64,000 bases of DNA from Aphanothece cf. minutissima CCALA 015 (GTDB lineage: Bacteria; Cyanobacteriota; Cyanobacteriia; PCC-6307; Cyanobiaceae): contig PVWP01000002.1 in NCBI GenBank assembly GCA_003003925.1, forward strand, positions 186,001 to 250,000. Direction: 5' to 3'. Made by a program: the position numbers and the translations under genes. The notes under the pieces are model-generated. The model saw only the letters and a list, made by a program, of their open reading frames with translations. It was not told where the DNA came from and did no database searches. Below, piece by piece: positions 1 through 8,015 of this stretch (positions are counted from its first letter, which is position 1; every line of letters begins with the position of its first letter).

Positions 1-218
1 CGCTCCTGCCGATCGGGAAAGCCGTAGAGGGTCCAGCCGTCGTCGCGGATGCTGTGGTGGATGTGGAGGCCCAGGTCGCAGCCCTCTTCCGGCAGGCGGC
101 GCCACTGGCGCAGGGTGAGCTGCACCTCGTAACCCACCCCCTGGCAGATCAGCAGCGCCCCGCATCGGTGAGCCTGCTGCCATGGTTCGGCCAGTCGCCC
201 CTGCAGCCAGCCGATCAT
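1..218 (-). CDS. ruvA: Holliday junction branch migration protein RuvA (5' part only)
   Basis: This is the N-terminal 72 codons of RuvA, cut by the window edge. RuvA binds the four-way Holliday junction as a tetramer and loads the RuvB motor during recombination and replication-fork repair. The protein begins MIGWLQGRL and reaches GVGYEVQ near residue 30, which is the start of the OB-fold domain I of RuvA. It continues to a typical TLYGFPDRQER segment where helix-hairpin-helix domain II would begin. The ATG lies at 218 and faces the lipoprotein gene on the other strand, so the two start regions almost touch. The assignment is firm; only the truncation limits it. Confidence 0.93.
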   Translation of the reverse strand, partial: MIGWLQGRLAEPWQQAHRCGALLICQGVGYEVQLTLRQWRRLPEEGCDLGLHIHHSIRDDGWTLYGFPDRQE

Positions 219-240
219 GGTGAGACGTGCGTCAGCCCCC

Positions 241-720
241 ATGCTGCCCCTCCTGCCAAGCCCCCCGGCTCGCCTCCCCTCGCCGACGGCCCCGGTGCCG
301 GGGGTGCTGCTGGCGATGCTGCTGGCGATGCTGCTGCTCCTGGGGGGCTGCAGCCGGGTGGGCCAGCCCCCCAGGGGGGTGCTGCTCGAGGCCCTGACGC
401 TGCAGATCCAGCTCACCCAGGGGGCCATCGCCCGGGCTCTCGATCTCCAGGCGGACGGCCTGCCCGAGGTGAGTCGGGTGCGGGTCGATGGGCAGGAGGC
501 GGTGGCCATCGGGCCGGACCGCGGCCTGCATCTCACGGGCCGGTTCGACTGGCGGTTGCCGGGGGACGTCATCCGCGTCGACAGTCCCTTCGAGCTCTAC
601 CTGCAGCCTGGCCCCAGGGGGGAGAGCTGGCGGTTGGCCCGCCCCAGCGGCAGCAGCGACGGCAGCCGCCAGGACTGGATCACCGATCCCCTCCCCCTGC
701 CCCGGCGCTCACGGGGCTGA
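241..720 (+). CDS. Putative secreted lipoprotein, unknown function
   Basis: A protein of about 159 aa with an N-terminal hydrophobic stretch rich in Leu/Ala/Met that ends in LLGGC, a good lipobox. It is therefore probably cleaved by signal peptidase II and lipid-anchored at residue Cys. The mature part has no motif I recognise; it is a compact mixed sequence with several R-V-D and D-W pairs. The start at 241 is preferred over an in-frame ATG at 217, because 217 overlaps the divergent ruvA start. The signal region contains a 12-bp repeat (around 307-330) coding Leu-Leu-Ala-Met twice. The 3' end overlaps the antiporter gene on the opposite strand by 12 bp. It may be a picocyanobacterial conserved hypothetical. 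Confidence 0.7.
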   Translation: MLPLLPSPPARLPSPTAPVPGVLLAMLLAMLLLLGGCSRVGQPPRGVLLEALTLQIQLTQGAIARALDLQADGLPEVSRVRVDGQEAVAIGPDRGLHLTGRFDWRLPGDVIRVDSPFELYLQPGPRGESWRLARPSGSSDGSRQDWITDPLPLPRRSRG

Positions 721-2124
721 GGGAGCCGCCTCGCCGAGCCGCAGCCAGCGGATCACCCGCGGCAGGGTCAGCCCCTGCACCAGCAGGTTGATCACCACGA
801 CGCAGAAGACGATGCCGCCGGCGTTCCTCACCAGGCTGGGCACGCTGGCCGGGTCGATGCCCCGCACCCGGGGGATGGCCTCCACCATCACGAAACTGAG
901 GGCGAGGGGAACGGCACCGCGCAGACCGCACCAGGACACCAGCAGGGACTCGCGCCGATCGAAGGGGGAGAACCGCTGCAGCAGCAGAACGCTCACCGGT
1001 CGGGCCACCAGCATCATGGCGATGGCGACGATGATCCCCTCCGGCACCGAGGGAAGCAGCGCCCGGGGGTGGACGCTGAGCCCGAAGATCAGGAACACGG
1101 TGATCTCGGTCATGGTGTTGAACGGCAGCAGGGTCTGCTGCAGGGCCTGCGGCGTGATCCGTTCGTTGCTGTAGGGAAGGTTGCTGAGCACCAGGCCGGC
1201 CACATAGGCGCTGATGAAGCCGGACCCCCCCAGCAGCTCCGCCAGGCCATAGGAGATCAGGCCGATGGAGATGCCAAGAATCAGCAGCTGGCTCGGATCC
1301 CGCACCAGCCGGTTGAGGCTGAAGCGGCCGATGTAGCTCACGCACACCCCGATGAGCAGGCCCGAGCCGATCTTCTGCAGGAAGGTCTGCAGCTGCTCCA
1401 GCACCACGGCGTGGCCACTGCTGCCGCCATCGACGCTCGTCAGGCCGATCACCAGGCCAAGGAAAAGAATGCCGGTGGGATCATTCACCGCCGATTCGAA
1501 CTGCACCAGGGCCGCCAGCTTCGGCGGGATCGCCTTCTGCAGGGACTGCAGCACATTCATGGTGGCTCCCGCATCGGTGGAGCCCAGACAGGCGGCGATC
1601 AGCATGGCCACCGCCAGCGGCATCTGCTGGAAGCCCAGTTCGAGGCCGCCGGCATCGGGGGAGGCCACGGCCCAGATGATCACCCCCAGCAGCAGGCTGG
1701 AGAGGATCACCCCGCCCACCGCCAGGATGATGCCGTACTCGAGGAAGCCGCGGATCGAGCGGATGTCGGTCTCGAGGCCGGCGTTGAACAGCAGAATCGA
1801 CAGACTCAAGGCCTGCAGCCGCAGGATCGTCTCCTGGCTGAACAGGGTGACCGAGGGGTTGATCAGCAGCCCGAACAGCAGCACCCCGAGGATGGCCGGG
1901 ACGCCGATCTTCAGGGAGAAGCGGCTGATGGCCAGGGTGCCGAGAAAGATGCCCCCGACGGTCACCATCATCAGCGGCAACGGCACCACACTGGGAGCGA
2001 TCGCCGGGCGCAGCAGGCTCATCCCGGTGCTGTGGCTCAGGCCGGCCTCCGCCGTGGCCAGCCAGCCATGGAGCCCAATGGGGAGTGGCGGGTACAGCGG
2101 AGGAACCCAATCCGGCGGCGTCAT
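709..2124 (-). CDS. Na+/H+ (cation:proton) antiporter, CPA1/NhaP type
   Basis: An integral membrane protein of 471 aa that exchanges monovalent cations for protons across the plasma membrane. After a short polar N-terminus it has about a dozen hydrophobic segments. The motif LFNAGLETD is typical of the CPA superfamily. The ion-binding helix carries FESAVNDPTG, with the paired Asn-Asp characteristic of electroneutral CPA1 exchangers. No TrkA/RCK C-terminal domain is visible. The ATG at 2124 overlaps the stop of the upstream EamA gene as ATGA, so the two are probably one transcript with coupled translation. An upstream in-frame extension to 2259 is rejected because it lies inside that gene. Substrate preference (Na+ or K+) cannot be read from sequence. 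Confidence 0.9.
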   Translation of the reverse strand: MTPPDWVPPLYPPLPIGLHGWLATAEAGLSHSTGMSLLRPAIAPSVVPLPLMMVTVGGIFLGTLAISRFSLKIGVPAILGVLLFGLLINPSVTLFSQETILRLQALSLSILLFNAGLETDIRSIRGFLEYGIILAVGGVILSSLLLGVIIWAVASPDAGGLELGFQQMPLAVAMLIAACLGSTDAGATMNVLQSLQKAIPPKLAALVQFESAVNDPTGILFLGLVIGLTSVDGGSSGHAVVLEQLQTFLQKIGSGLLIGVCVSYIGRFSLNRLVRDPSQLLILGISIGLISYGLAELLGGSGFISAYVAGLVLSNLPYSNERITPQALQQTLLPFNTMTEITVFLIFGLSVHPRALLPSVPEGIIVAIAMMLVARPVSVLLLQRFSPFDRRESLLVSWCGLRGAVPLALSFVMVEAIPRVRGIDPASVPSLVRNAGGIVFCVVVINLLVQGLTLPRVIRWLRLGEAAPSAP

Positions 2125-3026
2125 CGTACGGGCGGCTCCCGCGCCGGTTCCATCGCGGCGGCCACCCCGGGGGGCTGCCGCAGAGCGATCAGGGTGGCGA
2201 CCAGGATCAGGCCCGCCCCGCCGGCCGTCGGCAGATCGATGGGCTCCCCGAAGATCCACCAGCCCCAGAGGGCGGCGAATCCCACCTGCACGTAGCTGAT
2301 GGCCGTGGCCCGGGCCGCCGGCAGCTGGGTGAGCGCCCGGGTGAGACCCACCTGACCCAGCTGGGTGAACACCCCCACCGCCACCAGCCAGAGCAGCTCG
2401 GCCGGTGTGGGCAGCACCGGATTCAGCAGCACCGCCGGCAGGCTGAGGGGAACGGCCACGAGCGGGAAGTAGAGGATGATCACGGCCGGATGCTCGCTCT
2501 CCGCCAGGCGCCGCACGCTCACGTAGGCCACGGCGGTCAGCAGGGCGCCGGCCACCGCCACCAGCACCCAGGTCGCGGGCAGGGGGGCGCCGGCCGTGGG
2601 CCGGGCCACCAGCAGCACCCCCAGCCAGCCCAGCCCCATGGCGGCCAGCACCCGCCGCCCCAGCCGTTCGCCCAGCAGCAGCCAGGCCAGCAGCGCCGTG
2701 AAGGTGGGGTAGAGGTACTGGAGCACCGTGGCGGCGGCCAGCGGCAGGTGCACCACGGCGGCGTAGACGCAGAACAGGGCGGCACTGCCCACCAGCCCCC
2801 GCACCACCAGCAGCCCCCGGCGCTGCCCCCAGGGATCCACGCCGATCCGGCGCACCATGGCGTAGCTCAGGGCCAGGCTCACCAGGGCCCGGGCCAGCAC
2901 CACCTCGGCCAGGGGCAGGCGCTCGCCCACCTGCTTGACCCCCACCACCATCAGGCTGAAGGCGAGGGCACTGAGCACCATCCAGGCCCCGGCCGGGAGG
3001 GCGCCGCCGCCGTCGGCAGAACTCAT
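2121..3026 (-). CDS. EamA/DMT-superfamily transporter
   Basis: A 301-aa permease of the drug/metabolite transporter superfamily with ten hydrophobic segments arranged as two EamA repeats. These proteins export or import small metabolites such as amino acids; the substrate here is unknown. Typical features are the VKQVGERLPLAEVVLARA segment after the first helix, and FTQLGQVGLTRAL followed by a glycine/tryptophan-rich segment near the C-terminus. The chosen start, ATG at 3026, lies just before the first helix. Upstream in-frame codons run into the dnaG leader and look non-coding. It is divergent from dnaG and first in a two-gene unit with the antiporter (4-bp overlap). Confidence 0.88.
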   Translation of the reverse strand: MSSADGGGALPAGAWMVLSALAFSLMVVGVKQVGERLPLAEVVLARALVSLALSYAMVRRIGVDPWGQRRGLLVVRGLVGSAALFCVYAAVVHLPLAAATVLQYLYPTFTALLAWLLLGERLGRRVLAAMGLGWLGVLLVARPTAGAPLPATWVLVAVAGALLTAVAYVSVRRLAESEHPAVIILYFPLVAVPLSLPAVLLNPVLPTPAELLWLVAVGVFTQLGQVGLTRALTQLPAARATAISYVQVGFAALWGWWIFGEPIDLPTAGGAGLILVATLIALRQPPGVAAAMEPAREPPVR

Positions 3027-3174
3027 TCGGTTCACCCGGCGATCTCCAGCGGTGGTGGCAGGCCCCAGAATGGCGCCAGCCCGACCACCACCGCTGGGGG
3101 GTGCCGGCAGCCGTTCCACCCCCCTTTCCCTTTCACCCCTGCCTCCGCAGCCTGTCCTCCTTGCGCCTGCACCC

Positions 3175-5259
3175 TTGAACCTTCCCCGTCTCCACCCCCG
3201 CACGATCGAGGCCGTCAAGGAGCGGGCCGACATCGTCGACGTGGTGGGGGAGCACGTGGTGCTCAAGAAGAAGGGCCGTGAATTCGTCGGGATCTGCCCC
3301 TTCCACGACGACAAATCGCCGTCGATGACGGTGTCGCCCGCCAAGCAGTTCTATTACTGCTTCTCCTGCGGGGCCGGCGGCAACGCCATCAAGTTCCTGA
3401 TGGAGCTGCAGCGCACCAGCTTCAGCGAAGTGGTGCTGGATCTGGCCCGCAAGTACCAGCTGCCGGTCGAAACCCTTGACGGTCCCCAGCAGGAACGCCT
3501 GCGCCAGCAGCTCTCCCGCCGCGACCGGCTGCACCGGGTGCTGGCCCTGGCGGCGGGCTGGTTCCAGGGCCAGCTGCGCGCACCGGAGGGGGCGGCGGCC
3601 CTCACCTACCTGCGCCAGACCCGCGGCCTCAGCGAGACCACCCTCGAGGCGTTCCAGCTGGGCTATGCCCCGGCCGGCTGGGACGGCCTGCTGCAGCACC
3701 TGCAGCAGGTGGAGGGCCTGGGCCCCGACCTGCTGGAGGCGGCCGGCCTGGTGGTGGCCCGCAAGGGGGGCGGCGGCTTCTACGACCGCTTCCGCGACCG
3801 GGTGATGGTGCCGATCCGCGACCGCCAGGGGCGGGTGATCGGCTTCGGTGGCCGGGGGCTGGACGGCGCCGAGCCGAAGTACCTCAACTCCCCGGAAACG
3901 GAGGTGTTCGAGAAGGGCAAGCACCTGTTCGGGCTGGATCGGGCCGCCGATGCCATCCGTCGCGACGACCGGGCCGTGGTGGTGGAGGGCTACTTCGACG
4001 TCATCGCCCTGCACGCCGCGGGCATCACCAATGCGGTGGCCGCCCTCGGCACGGCCCTCAGCTCCAGCCAGATCACCCAGCTGTGCCGCTGCTGCGACAG
4101 CCGGCGCCTGATCCTCAACTTCGACAGCGACGGGGCGGGCATCCGCGCCGCCCAGCGGGCGATCGGCGAGGTGGAGCAGCTGGCGCTGCAGGGCCAGCTG
4201 GAACTGCGGGTGCTGCACCTGCCCGCCGGCAAGGACCCCGACGAGTTCCTCCAGCAGCACGGCCCGGGGGAGTACCGCTCCCTGCTGGACCAGGCCCCCC
4301 TCTGGCTCGACTGGCAGATCGAGCAGGTGCTTGAAGGCAAGGATCTGGCCCGCGCCGACCAGTTCCAGCAGGCCGTCTCCGGACTGGTGCAGCTGCTGGG
4401 CAAGCTGCCCCAGTCGGCCGTGCGCAGCCACTACCTGCAGCAGGTGGCGGAGCGCCTCTCGGGCGGCCAGGCCCGGCTGGCCATCCAGCTGGAGGAGGAC
4501 CTGCGCCAGCAGGTCAAGGGCCAGCGCTGGCATGGCCGCTCGGCGAAATGGGAGCAGCCCGGGGAGGTGGGCCACCGGGAGCGGGCCGAGGCGGAGATCC
4601 TGCGCCTCTATCTGCACTGCCCGGCCTGGCGCGGCGTCATCCGCGCCGAGCTGCGGCGCCGGGAGCTCGATGATTTCGCCCTCCAGCACCACCGCCAGCT
4701 CTGGGCCGCCATCGGTGAGCTGGAGGAGGACAACCTGGGGGCCGGCCGGCTCGAGGCCATCAACCGGGGCACCGACCCCGGCCTGGACCTGGCCGACCTC
4801 GACCTGCCCCGCCTGCTGGGCGACCGGCTGCTGGTGGAGCAGAGCGCCCTGCTGGGCCGCCTCACCCCCCTTCTGGAGCCCAGCGAGGTGCAGCGGCTGG
4901 CCCTGGCCCACCCACCGCTGCAGCTGCGGGGGGCCACGGCGTCGCTGGAGCGCCAGCGGGTGCTGCGCCGCTGCCGTCACCTGCTCGATGCCTGGTCGAG
5001 CCAGCGCCTCCAGACCCTCGAGCAGTGCATCGCCCGGCTGCTGGAGGAGGAACGTGACACGCCCCCGCCGGCGGTCGCCCCCCCGGCGGCCGGCGCCGGC
5101 CTCGACATGGAGACCCGCATCCACGATCTCTTTGACGCGCTCAACGGCGACGCCCTGCGCTTCCAGGAGGCCTACTACGCCGAACGCCGCTACCTGAATC
5201 AGCTGGATGACGGCCGCCGCGCCGGCTACGAGGAGACCCTCACGGCCCCGGCCGCCTGA
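3175..5259 (+). CDS. dnaG: DNA primase DnaG
   Basis: A primase of 694 aa that makes RNA primers for Okazaki fragments at the replication fork. The CHC2 zinc finger is at residues 41-65 (Cys41, His44, Cys62, Cys65; CPFHDD then CFSCG). The TOPRIM catalytic core has EGYFD at about 271-275 and the metal-binding DSD at 317-319. The C-terminal region should be the DnaB-binding domain. The start is taken as TTG at 3175, giving MNLPRLHPRTIEAVK, which matches where DnaG proteins normally begin. No ATG fits, and a longer reading from 2935 would run through the divergent EamA start. The gene is long and very GC-rich, so large spurious frames occur on its opposite strand. Confidence 0.95.
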   Translation: MNLPRLHPRTIEAVKERADIVDVVGEHVVLKKKGREFVGICPFHDDKSPSMTVSPAKQFYYCFSCGAGGNAIKFLMELQRTSFSEVVLDLARKYQLPVETLDGPQQERLRQQLSRRDRLHRVLALAAGWFQGQLRAPEGAAALTYLRQTRGLSETTLEAFQLGYAPAGWDGLLQHLQQVEGLGPDLLEAAGLVVARKGGGGFYDRFRDRVMVPIRDRQGRVIGFGGRGLDGAEPKYLNSPETEVFEKGKHLFGLDRAADAIRRDDRAVVVEGYFDVIALHAAGITNAVAALGTALSSSQITQLCRCCDSRRLILNFDSDGAGIRAAQRAIGEVEQLALQGQLELRVLHLPAGKDPDEFLQQHGPGEYRSLLDQAPLWLDWQIEQVLEGKDLARADQFQQAVSGLVQLLGKLPQSAVRSHYLQQVAERLSGGQARLAIQLEEDLRQQVKGQRWHGRSAKWEQPGEVGHRERAEAEILRLYLHCPAWRGVIRAELRRRELDDFALQHHRQLWAAIGELEEDNLGAGRLEAINRGTDPGLDLADLDLPRLLGDRLLVEQSALLGRLTPLLEPSEVQRLALAHPPLQLRGATASLERQRVLRRCRHLLDAWSSQRLQTLEQCIARLLEEERDTPPPAVAPPAAGAGLDMETRIHDLFDALNGDALRFQEAYYAERRYLNQLDDGRRAGYEETLTAPAA

Positions 5260-5291
5260 CACCGGACTCGCTCGCCGCCAGCCGATCTGCC

Positions 5292-5308
5292 TACAGTTTT
5301 GGTGGAGG
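5292..5308 (+). promoter_or_regulatory. Possible -10 box and Shine-Dalgarno before the GAF/GGDEF-like gene
   Basis: TACAGT at 5292-5297 resembles the cyanobacterial -10 element. It is followed by a GGTGGAGG ribosome-binding site at 5301-5308, nine bases before the ATG at 5318. The same TACAGT hexamer precedes the HPP gene and glyS in this window. No convincing -35 is seen. If this -10 is used, the start site would fall inside the Shine-Dalgarno, so the ribosome site is the surer of the two. Confidence 0.35.
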
Positions 5309-5317
5309 CAAGGTCCC

Positions 5318-6316
5318 ATGGCGTCATATCCGGCCTTTCCCGTCCCCCCCGATGAGGACCAGCGGCTCCGCGATCTGGAGCGCTACGGCCTCCTCGCGGC
5401 CGAGAGCGACGAGCACTTCGAGCGGATCCTGGACCTGACCGCCGCCCTCTTCCGGACCCCGATCGTGGCCCTGTCCCTGGTGGAGGCCGACCGGCAGTGG
5501 TTCCTGGCCAGCCGGGGGCTTGATGTGCGCGAAACCCCCCGTGAGATGGCCTTCTGCGCCCACGCCATCGTCCATGACGAGGTGATGGTGGTGCCCGATG
5601 CCCGCCACGACGAGCGCTTCCGCAGCAACCCCCTGGTCTTCGCCGATCCCCACATCCGCTTCTATGCCGGCGCGCCGCTGCAGACGCCGGAGGGCCACAA
5701 CCTCGGCACCCTCTGCGTCATCGACCGGGAGCCCCGGGACATCAGCCCGGAGCAGCGCGAGCTGCTGCACCGTCTGGCCCAGCTGGCCATGCGGGAGCTG
5801 GAGCTGCGGCGTCTCGCCCACCTCTGCCCGGTCACCGGCCTGCCCACCCGCCACACCTTCCTGACCATCGGCGAGCGGGAGTTCGCCCGTGCCCGCCGCG
5901 ACCACCAACCCCTGTCGCTGCTGCTCTTCGATGTCGACAATCTGCGGCTGATCAACAACCGCTGGGGCCACGCCGCCGGCGACCGGGTGCTGGCCGATCT
6001 GGTCCAGCTGGCCCGCACCTTCCTGCAGGAGCAGGACTTCGCCGCCCGCGTCGGCGATGGTGCGTTCGCCCTGCTGCTGGTGGGCATCGCCGCCGACCAG
6101 GCGATGGCCCTGGCGGAGGCCCTCCGCACCGCCGTCGCCCACATGCCCGGCGTGCACACCCATTCCGACTTCCGCCTGCACATCAGTGGCGGCCTCACCG
6201 GCCTGGCCCCCCAGGATCACGGCTTCCCCGAGCTGATCCTGCGGGCCGAGCGGGCCCTCGCGCTGGCCAAGGGCAACGGCCGTGACCAGGTCGCCAGCCT
6301 CTTTGACGGCCCCTGA
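5318..6316 (+). CDS. GAF domain plus degenerate GGDEF domain signalling protein
   Basis: A soluble 332-aa protein. Residues about 30-165 form a GAF sensor domain, with the segment FCAHAIVHDEVMVVPDAR typical of GAF domains in diguanylate cyclase-like proteins. Residues about 170-330 match the GGDEF fold, with PVTGLPTR at the domain start and FDVDNLRLINN carrying the first metal-binding Asp (Asp205). However, the signature is GDGAF at 246-250 instead of GGDEF, so the catalytic acidic residue is lost. It probably does not make c-di-GMP and may act as a nucleotide sensor or protein-interaction module. The start ATG has a good ribosome site. The gene ends five bases from the convergent umuC gene. 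Confidence 0.87.
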   Translation: MASYPAFPVPPDEDQRLRDLERYGLLAAESDEHFERILDLTAALFRTPIVALSLVEADRQWFLASRGLDVRETPREMAFCAHAIVHDEVMVVPDARHDERFRSNPLVFADPHIRFYAGAPLQTPEGHNLGTLCVIDREPRDISPEQRELLHRLAQLAMRELELRRLAHLCPVTGLPTRHTFLTIGEREFARARRDHQPLSLLLFDVDNLRLINNRWGHAAGDRVLADLVQLARTFLQEQDFAARVGDGAFALLLVGIAADQAMALAEALRTAVAHMPGVHTHSDFRLHISGGLTGLAPQDHGFPELILRAERALALAKGNGRDQVASLFDGP

Positions 6317-6321
6317 GGGCC

Positions 6322-7602
6322 TCAGGCCCGCACCACCGGCACATCACTCAGGCGGGTGGTGGCCGCCCTCGACAGGCGCGAGCGGCGCATCGTCCAGCGG
6401 GGCCGCAGGCCGCAGGCGGCCCACTGCACCGTGCCGCTGCCGTAACGGCGGTTGAGGCCGTCGATGGCGGCCATCAGGGCCTCGCGCCGCCGCTGCTGCT
6501 CGGGGGGCAGCGGCACCAGCAGATGGTGCTGCAGCAGTTCCACCGGCTGCAGATCCTGCAGCAGCACCCCCGCCTTCTGCAGTGGCTTGTGGGGCCGGAA
6601 CAGCCGCTCGGCCAGGGGCAGGGCGGCGGCGAGCAGCACGGCGGTGTCGTTGCTGGGCAGCGGCAGACGGGCGGTGGCGGCGTTGGCGTAGAAGCGGGTG
6701 CCGTTGAAGGGGCTGCTGCGCACGAACACGGTGACGCTGCCCGCCCGCTGCCCCTGGCGGCGCAGCTTCTCACCGGCCCGGCTGAGGTAGGTGGCGATCG
6801 CCTGCCGCAGGCCCTCGAGGCTGGTGACCGGCTCGCTGAAGCTGCGGCTGACGCAGGTTTCCTGCTTCGCCGGCGGCACCGCCACCAGGGGCAGGCAGCT
6901 GTGGCCGCGCAGCTCCTGCTGCAGACGCACCCCCACAACGCCGCAGCGATGCCGCAGTTCGCCGCTCGGCCTGTCGCGCAGGGCCCGGGCGTTGGCGATG
7001 CCCCGCAGCCGGCACCAGCGGGACAGCTGGCGGCCGATGCCCCAGACGTCCTCGATGGCGATGGTCTCGAGCCAGGGGTCCGGATCCCCCGCCTGGCCCA
7101 GATCGAACACACCGCCATGGGAGGGGTCGCGCTTGGCGATGCGGTTGGCGATCTTGGCCAGCACCTTGGTGGGGGCGATGCCCACCGCCACCGGCAGACC
7201 CAGCTGGCGGCGCACCTGGCGGCGCAGGTCCCGCCCCCAGGCGGTGAGGTCGCCGTCGCCGGGGGGGCGGTGCAGGCGGCCGAAGGCCTCGTCGATGGAA
7301 TAGACCTCCAGCTCCTCCACCCAGGCCTCAAGGCTGGCCATCAGCCGCTGGCTCATGTCGGCGTAGAGGCCGTAGTTGGAACTGCGCACCACCACGCCGC
7401 GGCGTTCCAGGTCGTGGCGCACCTGGAACCAGGGGGTGCCCATGGGAATGCCCATGGCGCGGGCCTCGGCGCTGCGGGAGACGATGCAGCCGTCGTTGTT
7501 GGAGAGCACCACCAGGGGCTTGCCGATCACGGCGGGATCGAGGGCCGCCTCGCAGGAGGCGTAGAAGTTGTTGCCGTCGATCAGGACTGTGGCCTGGGCC
7601 AT
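6322..7602 (-). CDS. umuC: Y-family translesion DNA polymerase UmuC (Pol V catalytic subunit)
   Basis: A 426-aa error-prone polymerase that copies past lesions together with UmuD'. Catalytic metal ligands are visible as Asp9 in LIDGNNFYASCE and Asp104-Glu105 in YSIDEAF. The thumb/HhH region (GIGRQLSRW) and little-finger domain follow, so the protein is full length for the family. It starts at ATG 7602 inside the end of umuD (22-bp overlap), which indicates a umuDC operon under the LexA box at 8000-8013. Base composition matches its neighbours, so there is no sign of recent plasmid-borne transfer. Confidence 0.94.
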   Translation of the reverse strand: MAQATVLIDGNNFYASCEAALDPAVIGKPLVVLSNNDGCIVSRSAEARAMGIPMGTPWFQVRHDLERRGVVVRSSNYGLYADMSQRLMASLEAWVEELEVYSIDEAFGRLHRPPGDGDLTAWGRDLRRQVRRQLGLPVAVGIAPTKVLAKIANRIAKRDPSHGGVFDLGQAGDPDPWLETIAIEDVWGIGRQLSRWCRLRGIANARALRDRPSGELRHRCGVVGVRLQQELRGHSCLPLVAVPPAKQETCVSRSFSEPVTSLEGLRQAIATYLSRAGEKLRRQGQRAGSVTVFVRSSPFNGTRFYANAATARLPLPSNDTAVLLAAALPLAERLFRPHKPLQKAGVLLQDLQPVELLQHHLLVPLPPEQQRRREALMAAIDGLNRRYGSGTVQWAACGLRPRWTMRRSRLSRAATTRLSDVPVVRA

Positions 7603-7973
7603 CGGCCTCCCGGCAGCGAACGGATCACGTGCAGGGCCACGCCCCAGAGGCGGTCGTCGTCGCTGCCGCCGAGGGCCAGGGGCGGGTAGGCGGGGTTGGC
7701 CGCCTCCAGCCACCAGCGCGGCCCCCGGCGGACCAGGCGCTTGAGGGTGAACCCCCCCTCCAGCAGGGCCACCACGATGCGGCCGGAGCGGGGAGCGACC
7801 CCCCGATCCACGACCAGCAGATCACCGTGGCGGATGCCGGCCCCGACCATCGAGTCGCCGCAGACGCGCAGCAGCAGGCTGCGGTCGGGGTGGAGGTTCA
7901 GCTGGGCGTTGAGGTCGACCCCGGGGCCGGGAGGGATGGCGGGGTGGTGGGGATCGGGGTGGTGATCGGGCAC
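7581..7973 (-). CDS. umuD: UmuD-like S24 peptidase, encoded without the cleavable N-terminal arm
   Basis: A 130-aa protein of the LexA/UmuD S24 family. The catalytic pair is Ser41 (VCGDSMVG) and Lys78 (FTLKRLV), with the same 37-residue spacing as E. coli UmuD Ser60/Lys97. Normal UmuD carries a Cys-Gly or Ala-Gly cleavage site about 35 residues before the serine. Here that point falls in a Pro/His-rich leader (residues 5-12) with no such dipeptide. The GTG start at 7973 cannot be moved far upstream, because an in-frame TAG lies nine codons before it with no start codon between. The gene product therefore resembles the already processed UmuD'. It is first gene of the umuDC operon. Confidence 0.88.
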   Translation of the reverse strand: MPDHHPDPHHPAIPPGPGVDLNAQLNLHPDRSLLLRVCGDSMVGAGIRHGDLLVVDRGVAPRSGRIVVALLEGGFTLKRLVRRGPRWWLEAANPAYPPLALGGSDDDRLWGVALHVIRSLPGGRWPRPQS

Positions 7974-7999
7974 GGGCCCCGGGCGGCAGGCCTCACTCT

Positions 8000-8013
8000 A
8001 GTACGGATGTACT
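8000..8013 (-). promoter_or_regulatory. LexA (SOS) box upstream of umuDC
   Basis: AGTACGGATGTACT is an inverted repeat with arms AGTAC and GTACT. It fits the cyanobacterial LexA consensus of the form RGTAC-N3-DGTWCB. It lies 27 bp upstream of the umuD GTG codon, an operator position that would overlap a promoter. It also sits just beyond the 3' end of the 8016-8480 gene, so it is unlikely to control anything else. The family knowledge is that LexA represses umuDC until DNA damage; here the control is inferred from the motif and its position. Confidence 0.8.
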
Positions 8014-8015
8014 GG

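Noticed and set aside
3133..5319. 728-codon open frame on the minus strand across dnaG
   Set aside because: It is the complement of a strong primase gene, has a Gly/Gln/Leu-biased composition and no recognisable domain; long antisense frames are expected at this GC content.
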